A program made the position numbers and the translations under genes. From positions 1 through 5,776 of the forward strand of contig CAMUNZ010000064.1 of assembly GCA_947090385.1 (NCBI GenBank): DNA of 5,776 bases, written 5' to 3'. Positions within the stretch are counted from its first letter, which is position 1, and each line of letters starts with the position of its first letter. Source of the stretch: an uncultured Campylobacter sp. Its GTDB lineage: Bacteria; Campylobacterota; Campylobacteria; Campylobacterales; Campylobacteraceae. Under the pieces are notes generated by a model that made no database searches, was not told where the DNA came from, and was given only the letters and a program-made list of their open reading frames with translations. This document shows, one piece after another, positions 1 through 5,776 of the stretch.

Positions 1-633
1 TTTTGGATTTATTACATTTGGCTGTAAAAAATCATTTATATTTTTATATTTATTGTTTAGACAATTTAATGTATCTAAATTATTGAATTGTTTTAAATAG
101 TTTTTATTAATAGAAACAGTAAAAACTCTATTTCTACTTTGGGGAATTCCACAATCTAATGAATTAATTATTTTATAATGGCTAACATATCCTAGATCAT
201 TTAATGCCTTAATATATGCATCAAATATAGGTTTATGTTTTTTGCTTAATACATTTTTGACATTTTCTCAGATAACAATTTTGGGTTTTATTTGAGCTTC
301 TTTAATGATTCTAATTGTTTCCCACAATAAACTACTTCGACTTTTACTTTCTTTACTTCCTCCGATATTTTTACCTGCACACGAAAAATCTTGACAAGGA
401 GATCCGTGAAACAATAAATCAACATTAACATTATTAGGAAGTGAATAATCTCTTATATCTAAAGGTTTGTAAAAATCGTTATATATTGCATTATAAGCAT
501 TTACTGTTTTTTTATCACTTTCGACATAATCAATAATTTCAAAATTAGGAGGTTTGATGGTTCTAATTAGAGCTTTTCTAATAGCGCCTATTCCGCCAAA
601 TAATTCAACAACTTTTATTTTATTTATATTCAT
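1..633 (-). CDS. DNA (cytosine-5-)-methyltransferase, C-terminus cut by the window edge
   Basis: Partial: 211 residues are visible, beginning at ATG 631-633 and running off the left edge. C5-methyltransferases transfer a methyl group from S-adenosylmethionine to C5 of cytosine in a target DNA sequence. The conserved motifs appear in order: motif I ELFGGIG (residues 10-16, SAM binding); an acidic VESD (37-40, motif II); motif IV GSPCQDFS (77-84) with the catalytic Cys80; motif VI WENV (122-125), whose Trp is a TGA codon; and motif VIII QSRNR (165-169). The target-recognition domain and motifs IX-X should lie beyond the edge, so the target sequence cannot be guessed. The start is supported by AAGGAA at 641-646, which overlaps the TAA of the upstream coupling-protein gene 11 nt away. 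No restriction endonuclease is visible, so an orphan, protective role for the mobile element is likely but inferred. Family identity is very secure. Confidence 0.95.
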
Positions 634-644
634 AGTAAAATTCC

Positions 645-2945
645 TTAATTAGATTTTTCAATTAACTTGGAGATGTCTTCGGTAGGATGCAACAAGTAAA
701 GCAATATATCAACATTCAAATCGTGATAATTTGGTATTTTGCGCTCTTTTGCCTCAGATCAAAGAATATTAAGCAAATCGCTTTCGAGATCATTGGTAAC
801 ATATTGCTCTCACATTAAACTTAATGTTTCTTCTATTTGTTCTTTAATTTGATTTTTTTTATGAGGTATTAATGTACGTTTATAATCATTTTTTAGATTT
901 ATATAATTGTTTCAAAGATCTAATTTTCCAAAAACCATCTTCATTCTTTGAATTTTTTGTTCTTGGGATAAATCCGCAGGATCTTCAACATCTTCTGAAT
1001 AAGTTAAATTGTTATCATCTAAAACTTTTGGGTTTTTATTATTTTGTTTTTTTTGTTTAGAATTATCAAATTTAATAAGTTTTTCCAAACTTCTAATATC
1101 AAATAATTCAAAATCCGCATTAGTTAGTAGCTTACTTTCGTTTCTGGTATAAACATAATTATCATTTGGGAAATATTTATAAGCCAATAAGGTTTTAATT
1201 AATAAAGGTTTATAACCATTTTTTATAATTATTAAATCATCAGGTTTTTTAGATTTAAGTTCCGCTACTTCCATGACAGGTTTGGATTTTTCACTTTCAG
1301 TAGAACTTGAATGGTTATCACTTGTTGTATAACTTTTTGATTTAACCTCTTTTGTTCCGAGCGCTTTTGAAATATCGTTTAATGTTTGCTCATCATTAGA
1401 GGCTAAAAAATATACTACTTGGCAAGAGTTTTTAATTACTTGGGCTGTTCCTTCTCCATATATGTTATATTTCTTAATTTGATTGTAATCTTGTACTACC
1501 AGCATGAAGAAAATATTTCTTGAACGACAAATTGTAAGTTTATTATCAAAATTTACAACAACAGGTAAATTTCCGAATTCATCCAATAGAAAGAAAGCCT
1601 TTCTGTCTAATTTTAGGTTATCATTTTTGTTTGCTTGTTCAATTAACGATTGATAAATTTGTTCTACCAACATACTTACTAAAAAGTGAGATGTAGGTTT
1701 ATGGTCAGGATAATGTATAAATATAGCAAAAGGTTTAGGATCGGACACTATATCAACTAAATTGAAACTTTCTGTGTCTCTTAAAACCATCTTTAAATTT
1801 TCATCATTATTGAATACATTTAAAACACTTTGTGCTTCGGCTAATATTCCACCAAATGTTTCTTTAGGAGTTTTTGACAAATCTTCTATATTGTTATAAA
1901 TTTTTTTTCAATAATAATTATTGTCATCAAGCGCTCTTTTTTTAGCATATAAGATTCAAGCAGAGATAGTTTTATCGTTTTCTCAGTGAGAAGTATTTAA
2001 TAATGAAGCTATTGTTTCGAAATTAAAATTATTTTTATGAATAATATTTTTATCATCAATACCTAATAGCAATAAGAAATTAGTAATAACAATTAATGTT
2101 TTTTTAGCTTGGCTAATCCACATATTGCCATTAACTGCCTTACCTCAATTTAAACTTTCAATAACATTATTTATAACTTCTAACGATTTATTAATTCTTT
2201 CTTCGAAAGTCAAATTCTTGAATTTTTCACCATCAACCGCTAAATCTCATGCATATGAAAGAGGGTTTCATTTTAGAGATAATTTAGGGTCAGAGAAATC
2301 AATTACATAAATTTTGTAATCGTTTTCAGTTAATAAGCCTCCTGTAAATTTGATAATTTCTTTCTTTGGATCGCTAATTATTAAATTTGGTTTTTTAGAA
2401 TAATCAAGTTGTGCCATAAATTCAATATTTGGCAAAATTATTCTATGAGTCTTCCCTGATCCTGGCGGTCCATTTACAATAGAGTTATCATCTTTATCAT
2501 TTACATATCAATATTTTTGAATTTTATCAAAAGTAAATAATCAATTTGGTTCTGTTTCTGCATTAATCATTTTTCTAAATAATTTATTGTATTTTGTTTT
2601 AGAGCCTTCTCCTAATTGATAATTTCATATTCAAGTTTGGCTAGCCTTTGCACCTAATAAGTTTTTTGTTATCTTTTTGCCAAGAGATTTTATTTGCTTT
2701 CAAAAAATGAAACAGAAGACTAATATAGAAATTCCTAGACCTATATAAACAAAAATATCAGGTTTGGTTTTTAATAAAGTAACAGTAGAGTTTCAAAAAA
2801 GTTTAAAATGTCCAGGATTTTTGTTCTGGCCCATAAAAACATTAATAATAAAAGTTAGAACAAAAAACAAAAATGTACTAACAATTATTGAAAGAAGTGT
2901 CTTTCCTATAATTTTTGATTTTGATAATTTTTCTTGTTCTTCCAT
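645..2945 (-). CDS. traG: TraG/VirD4-type conjugative coupling ATPase (T4CP)
   Basis: A 766-aa membrane ATPase that would bring the relaxase-DNA complex to a type IV secretion channel. Two hydrophobic segments lie near the N-terminus (about residues 16-38 and 64-82), as in VirD4/TraG proteins, with the bulk cytoplasmic. Walker A is GPPGSGKT (159-166). Walker B is FLLDEFGNLP, with Asp455-Glu456. It is followed by the family-typical block around RNIFFMLVVQDYNQIKKY and SNDEQTLNDISKALG, then a polar, acidic C-terminal tail. At least fourteen Trp codons are TGA (for example at 912-914, 810-812 and 759-761), with one TGG; under the standard code only fragments would be seen, and the frame ends at TAA 645-647. 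The ATG is 7 nt below the relaxase stop and has AGGAG at 2950-2954. Nothing suggests a frameshift or missing motif. The family call is firm; which transfer system it serves is not visible. Confidence 0.96.
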
Positions 2946-2949
2946 AAAA

Positions 2950-2954
2950 CTCCT
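2950..2954 (-). promoter_or_regulatory. Shine-Dalgarno of the coupling-protein gene overlapping the relaxase stop
   Basis: AGGAG on the minus strand overlaps the relaxase TAG stop codon (2953-2955) and sits 4 nt before the traG ATG. Ribosomes finishing the relaxase therefore uncover and reuse this site, which implies coupled translation. The next junction is built the same way: AAGGAA (641-646) overlaps the traG TAA. Confidence 0.75.
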
Positions 2955-4194
2955 AATGGACAAGTTTGCTACGATAAAACTCTTCTACTAGTTCAAGTTC
3001 TTTTAAATCTTTAGCCAAAAATTCTCTTTCCGCTAGATTTCTAAGGGCTCATTCCGATCTATTTAGGCTAAATATTTTTAGAAATTCATTGAAAAATGAA
3101 GCGAAATTCTTTCGGCTAGTAAATGCATTATTATTTTGCTTATAGGCATTTAGTAAGGTTTTGATTATCTTATTACCAACTTGTTTTTGAAAATCATCCA
3201 TTTCATTATTTATAATTTTTGAAATTCTTTGTTTTAGAAATTTATCTTCGATGTTTAAATTATTTAAATCATTAATTTGTTTTTGATAAGAATTAAAGAG
3301 CTTTGAATAATCATTGTCATAATTTAATAAGAATTTTTTTATTGTTTCAATATTTTTCTTATTTTCATCAGAAATACGAGAATATGAAATATTTTTTTTG
3401 TTTAAAACTTCATCTAAAATACTTTTTGAAGATTTAATGAATTCTTGGCACAAATTACTTTTAGAAATAATTTCATTACTATTAGCAAAATTATTGGCAA
3501 TTATTCCTACAATTTGTTTTCTTGTATTTCAAATGTCTTTTGTAAGTGCATTTATTTTTTGATAATCCTCATCGTATTTAATAGATAGACCCACTTTATA
3601 GCCAAAAACATTAATTGAATTTAAATTAAGTTTGGCTTTTTTGTGTTTATGCTCCTTTTCATATCAAAACATATGAACATGAGGATAATCAGTATTTCCA
3701 TGTATAGAATAAAAAACATTAACATTTTCTAAATCAAAGGCATTAGCTTTTAAAAATCTTTCAAAATTAGGTTTTAAAACTTCATGTCATTTATCCTTAC
3801 ATAAAACATTATTATCTAAGCCTAAATCACCAGGATTAACGATTAATTCTCAATAATTACCTTTTAAATTTTTTAAATCGTTTTTGACATTTTCTAAATT
3901 TACATCCTTTGGATCATTATCTAATAAGTTATAAAGACCTGATTGTTTAGAATTTTGATTTATTTTTAAATGTTGTCTATATCAATTTATTTTATCTTCC
4001 TTAGTAAGAAGTAGTTTCATAGCATCATAATTATTTTCATCTTCTTTAAATACAACGCATTTATCTGGTCTTGTAATGTAATCTACCACAAGTCCAGAAT
4101 TAACTCAACTTTTAAAATCGTGAGTATTACCAAGTTTGGTTTTATACATTGTGTTAGGAGTAATAAAATTAAATTCAGTTCATACTTTATCCAT
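2953..4194 (-). CDS. HUH-type DNA relaxase (mobilisation protein), MobL-like
   Basis: A 413-aa protein from ATG 4192-4194, preceded by a strong GAAGGGAG Shine-Dalgarno (4200-4207), to TAG 2953-2955. Relaxases nick one strand at oriT through a tyrosine and stay attached to the 5' end during transfer. The diagnostic part is SIHGNTDYPHVHMFWYEKE: His165, Asp169, His172 and His174 form the metal-binding histidine motif of HUH relaxases. Near the N-terminus VVDYITRPDK (Tyr39) resembles the YIxRP segment of MobL-family relaxases and is my candidate for the nucleophile; this assignment is from memory of the family. After about residue 240 the protein is Lys/Asn/Glu-rich and probably helical or coiled-coil. 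All eight Trp codons are TGA. It is the first gene of the operon with the coupling protein, which supports the role independently. General function is quite sure; the exact MOB family is less so. Confidence 0.85.
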
Positions 4195-4292
4195 TTATTC
4201 TCCCTTCTAAAGCATTAGTAATTATTTATATTTATTACTGCTATATATTTATCTTTAAAATTTTGACCGCATATTCGCTCTTATTAATTTGT

Positions 4293-4310
4293 ATTAGTAA
4301 TTTGACTAAT
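4293..4310. repeat. Inverted repeat ATTAGT-6-ACTAAT, possible operator
   Basis: Perfect 6-bp arms around AATTTG, about 100 bp upstream of the relaxase start and downstream of the weak candidate promoter. A related ATTAGTAATT half-site recurs at 4214-4223. The size and position suit a dimeric repressor site, but in DNA this AT-rich such repeats also arise by chance. Confidence 0.3.
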
Positions 4311-4405
4311 TTATTTATGACTAAAATAGACACTTAGTGCCAGTAACTATCAAAACTTAAATTTAAACGTTTTTAAAAGTAGTAATTTAAAATGTAAATA
4401 TTATT

Positions 4406-4465
4406 TGGTGGCTCGCGTAGGATTTGAACCTACAATGCAGAAACATTAGCCCAATGCTGGGAGCC
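4406..4465 (-). pseudogene. tRNA-like 3' fragment with encoded CCA, 5' half missing
   Basis: On the minus strand this segment ends with a textbook tRNA 3' end. It has a T arm GTAGG-TTCAAAT-CCTAC (4417-4433), an acceptor 3' strand GCGAGCC (4410-4416), discriminator A (4409) and a genome-encoded CCA (4406-4408). Just before the T arm, AATG-TTTCTG-CATT could be a long variable arm. The expected 5' partner GGCTCGC is not found at tRNA distance. The nearest match is GGCTCCC (4459-4465), which pairs 6 of 7 but leaves room for no D arm, and no good 7-nt anticodon loop with U33 is present. I read it as a displaced or truncated tRNA end, for example an attachment-site scar, rather than a working tRNA. 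A very reduced tRNA cannot be excluded. Confidence 0.6.
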
Positions 4466-4498
4466 ATTTATTACTGCTTATAAAAACCTTTAAAACTT

Positions 4499-5284
4499 TT
4501 AAATTTGCATTAACAAATAACGTTGTGTAGAAAATTTATAAACATTACATTTGATGTTTAAATTTCCTAATTTTAATGTTGTAACTTTTTTTTCTTGACT
4601 ACGCAATATACCAAACATTTGCAAATATTCAACTCCAAAATAATTGGCTATGACTTTGTTCATTAAATATATTTTGCTATTTGATCAGTTAAATTTTGCA
4701 TAATATGCATTTTGTAAAATCACTTTTCTTGAGTTTATTTTACAATGCAATTTTTTAGCATTTAGTTGCTTTGATTTATGCCTATTTATTGCATATAAAA
4801 TAGCATTACTTAAACCATTAAGAAGAAAGATTTTTAAGGCATCATAGCCATTTAAAATCCAGTAATTTTCCTTAGGGTTTTTTAGTACTATTTTTTTTAA
4901 TTTTAGAAGTTTATATTTTTTATAAAACTCACCATCTAAAACTTTTATTTCAATAAGTCTTTTTATAGCTGATTTTATAGAAGTTTTTTTAAACCCTAAA
5001 TTTATTAGATCAATGATTTTGATTTTTTTATTTTTAAAGGATTTAATAACCATAAAAACTTCAAGCAACACTTTATTTGTTTTTAGCTTTTGATAATAAC
5101 TTTCACTAATAACTATTTTTGATTTTAAAATTTTGCTTATAGCTATGTCGCTTAATTTGTCATATATTTTTTTACTATAATTTCTCCTCCAATTTAAATT
5201 TCTTTCATATGCATCCACAAGGCTATAATCGTTGTTTAATTTAGCCTCTTGCTGCATTACCATAAATTCACTATAAGCACCCAT
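4499..5284 (-). CDS. Unrecognised 261-aa basic protein with winged-helix-like segment
   Basis: I do not recognise this protein. The start ATG 5282-5284 (MGAYSEF) is chosen because AAAGGAA lies 4 nt upstream (5289-5295); the frame stays open further upstream, but only through two terminator-like repeats. It ends at TAA 4499-4501. One internal TGA (4685-4687, residue 200) is read as Trp under code 4; without it the product would be 199 aa. The two other Trp codons, at residues 32 and about 141, are TGG, unlike the TGA-using relaxase gene. Residues about 72-120 (a VLLEVFMVIKSF helix, then LINLGFKKTSIKSAIKRL and a turn at VLDGE) have the pattern of a winged helix-turn-helix, suggesting DNA binding. 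The rest is Lys-rich with no signal peptide or clear membrane helix. Its place beside repeat-rich DNA fits a regulator or replication initiator, which is inference. Confidence 0.75.
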
Positions 5285-5316
5285 AAAATTCCTTTCAAAA
5301 ATTTTTAAGTTTTTTA

Positions 5317-5393
5317 AAAAAAACGAAGAGCACGTGGTATAATTTATGTAGATGTATGAAGAGCTGTGCTTGTGTTGTGCTCTTCGTTTTTTT
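5317..5393. terminator. Long inverted repeat with A/T tails, bidirectional terminator-like
   Basis: The arms are perfect over 17 bp (5317-5333 and 5377-5393): seven A's followed by CGAAGAGCAC on the left, and the complement ending in seven T's on the right. The arms extend further by AAGTTT/AAACTT after a 4-nt insertion. Either strand gives a stem followed by a U run. A second GAAGAGC copy at 5358-5364 can also pair with the right arm, making a shorter plus-strand hairpin (5358-5386) followed by T7; the two pairings exclude each other. The structure lies 33 nt upstream of the winged-helix gene, so it could attenuate that gene. Confidence 0.7.
5335..5343 (+). promoter_or_regulatory. Extended -10 promoter (TGGTATAAT) inside the repeat loop
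   Basis: TG-G-TATAAT is a perfect extended -10 box in the loop of the 5317-5393 repeat. No good -35 is seen at 17 nt, which an extended -10 can tolerate. A transcript starting near 5350 would reach the GAAGAGC...GCTCTTC-T7 hairpin and stop near 5393, giving an RNA of about 45 nt that encodes nothing. Confidence 0.45.
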
Positions 5394-5419
5394 AAACTTA
5401 TTTTTTTTATGAATGATAG

Positions 5420-5454
5420 AAAAAAAGCAAGACCTTTATGATCTTGCTTTTTTT
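5420..5454. terminator. Bidirectional intrinsic terminator
   Basis: Perfect 13-bp arms, A7-GCAAGA (5420-5432) and TCTTGC-T7 (5442-5454), surround a 9-nt loop. The U run forms on either strand, so it should stop transcription both ways. With the 5317-5393 repeat it makes two tandem terminators upstream of the winged-helix gene, insulating that gene from anything to the right. Confidence 0.85.
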
Positions 5455-5469
5455 CCTTATTTGGAATTA

Positions 5470-5521
5470 ACCCCACATTTTTCTACGCTTCCTAAAAAGG
5501 AAGTGTTTGAAAATCAGGGGT
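5470..5521. repeat. Symmetric 52-nt imperfect palindrome
   Basis: Three nested stems are separated by symmetric 2x2 internal loops: ACCCC/GGGGT (5470-5474 with 5517-5521), ATTTTT/GAAAAT including one G-T pair (5477-5482 with 5509-5514), and ACGCTTCCT/AGGAAGTGT including one G-T pair (5485-5493 with 5498-5506), capped by an AAAA loop. No U run follows, so it is not a terminator. It could be a structured RNA element, a replication or transfer origin hairpin, or a protein-binding dyad. Confidence 0.6.
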
Positions 5522-5644
5522 CGCAAAATCATAAAGAGAGTCTTCTATCATCCTAATTAGACTGAATTAAAGATATTTTTTAAAATATTCGCATTTTTGA
5601 GATGCATATTTTATAGCAAGCTTAAGAAATGCTCTACCCGCCGG

Positions 5645-5673
5645 CGTACGTACGGGCGCACCCTTGAATAGGG
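5645..5673 (-). other. Possible oriT/nick-like segment in GC-rich block
   Basis: On the minus strand a small inverted repeat CCCT-ATTCA-AGGG (5661-5673) is followed directly by TGCGCCC and then GTACGTACG (5645-5654, a perfect 10-bp self-complementary sequence). MOBQ-type transfer origins have an inverted repeat followed by a core like TAAGTGCGCCCT, so the AAGGGTGCGCCC here is reminiscent of it. The relaxase in this window does not look like MobA/MOBQ, so the match may be coincidental. Confidence 0.25.
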
Positions 5674-5675
5674 CA

Positions 5676-5724
5676 AAGGAAGAACCACGGAAACTACTTA
5701 CCGTAGTGTGGATTTTCCTTTTTT
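5676..5724 (+). terminator. Long intrinsic terminator on the plus strand
   Basis: AAAGGAAGA pairs with TTTTCCTTT (one G-T pair). After a single A-A mismatch, CCAC pairs with GTGG, then a 4-nt GGAA bulge, then ACTAC/GTAGT closes a TTACC loop. Six T's (5719-5724) form the base and tail of the stem on the plus strand. It implies a plus-strand transcript coming from the GC-rich block to its left, although no plus-strand gene is present there. Confidence 0.65.
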
Positions 5725-5753
5725 AATATATTATTACTTGTAATAATATATTA
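5724..5753. repeat. 30-bp AT-rich palindrome next to a -10 box
   Basis: The arms TAATATATTATTAC (5724-5737) and GTAATAATATATTA (5740-5753) are perfectly complementary around TT. TATAAT occurs on the plus strand at 5752-5757 and on the minus strand at 5750-5755, both overlapping the right arm. This suits an operator over a promoter reading off the right edge, or an easily melted origin element. No acceptable -35 could be assigned. Confidence 0.5.
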
Positions 5754-5776
5754 TAATAGTATGCACAAAAGTTTGC

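Larger units (their letters stand above)
4195..4498. other. Non-coding spacer between the winged-helix gene and the relaxase operon
   Basis: No credible protein gene is present. The stretch contains the tRNA-like 3' fragment (4406-4465), the inverted repeat 4293-4310, the odd palindrome CACTTAGTG (4331-4339) and several AGTAATT/ATTACTG boxes (4217-4223, 4235-4240, 4296-4302, 4472-4476). A weak minus-strand promoter for the relaxase operon may be TTGATA (4348-4353), 17 nt, TCTATT (4325-4330); it matches consensus 5/6 and 4/6 and includes CACTTAGTG in its spacer. That would give a leader of roughly 120 nt. I consider the promoter only possible. Confidence 0.45.
5285..5776. other. Repeat-dense non-coding region at the right end
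   Basis: About 490 bases without a credible gene on either strand. It contains five separate dyad structures (listed individually), a short strongly GC-rich block (about 5636-5675) in otherwise AT-rich DNA, and an extended -10 box. This organisation is typical of origins, transfer origins, regulatory leaders or small RNAs. Confidence 0.6.

Noticed and set aside
872..1060. Plus-strand frames at 872-1060, 2125-2310 and 2764-2991
   Set aside because: They lie antisense within the coupling-protein gene, have low-complexity Phe/Leu-rich translations and no ribosome-binding sites.
4230..4478. 13-bp direct repeat ATTTATTACTGCT (4230-4242 and 4466-4478) as an attachment-site pair
   Set aside because: Identity does not extend beyond 13 bp, and repeats of this length are expected by chance in such AT-rich DNA.
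4685..5284. Ending the winged-helix gene at the TGA 4685-4687
   Set aside because: The neighbouring genes clearly read TGA as Trp, and the frame stays open for 61 more sense codons to TAA. The shorter form is kept only as an ancestral hypothesis.
5285..5476. In-frame 64-residue upstream extension of the winged-helix gene to an apparent start at 5476
   Set aside because: It would translate straight through two strong terminator hairpins and gives a Lys/Phe/Ser composition typical of A/T tracts; the ATG at 5282-5284 has its own good Shine-Dalgarno.
5492..5551. 19-codon minus-strand frame (ATG 5549-5551 to TAG 5492-5494, starting MIEDSLYDF)
   Set aside because: Too short, only a weak AGG next to the start, and its end lies inside the 52-nt dyad; composition looks protein-like, but there is no other support.
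5600..5724. Known RNA gene (SRP, RNase P, tmRNA, T-box or riboswitch)
   Set aside because: None of the signature sequences of these families could be found on either strand.

Overview
The window is very AT-rich and several long reading frames stay open only if TGA is read as tryptophan, so the host is almost certainly a mollicute (Mycoplasma/Ureaplasma/Spiroplasma type, genetic code 4). No gene identifies the species. The gene content is that of a conjugative or mobilisable element (ICE, 'tra island' or plasmid) rather than a housekeeping region. All four protein genes are on the minus strand, so the biological order runs from right to left.

Reading along the minus strand: (a) 5776-5285 is non-coding but dense in inverted repeats. 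It holds a 30-bp AT palindrome, a GC-rich structured block ending in a plus-strand terminator, a symmetric 52-nt imperfect palindrome, a perfect bidirectional terminator, and a second long inverted repeat with an extended -10 promoter in its loop. (b) 5284-4499 encodes an unrecognised 261-aa basic protein with a winged-helix-like segment. (c) 4498-4195 is a spacer carrying the 3' part of a tRNA-like gene (T arm, acceptor strand, encoded CCA) with no matching 5' half, plus short operator-like repeats. (d) 4194-1 is a tight operon: HUH relaxase (413 aa), TraG/VirD4-type coupling ATPase (766 aa), then a C5-cytosine DNA methyltransferase cut by the left edge. Both operon junctions are 7-11 nt, and the downstream Shine-Dalgarno overlaps the upstream stop codon, which points to coupled translation.

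Inferred function: the relaxase nicks and pilots the element's DNA, the coupling protein delivers it to a transfer channel (no channel genes lie in this window), and the methyltransferase would mark the element's DNA against host restriction. The repeat-rich right end is the best place to look for an origin of transfer or replication, or for a regulatory RNA; one short segment resembles the core of MOBQ-type oriT nick regions. No integrase, transposase, CRISPR array or complete RNA gene was found.
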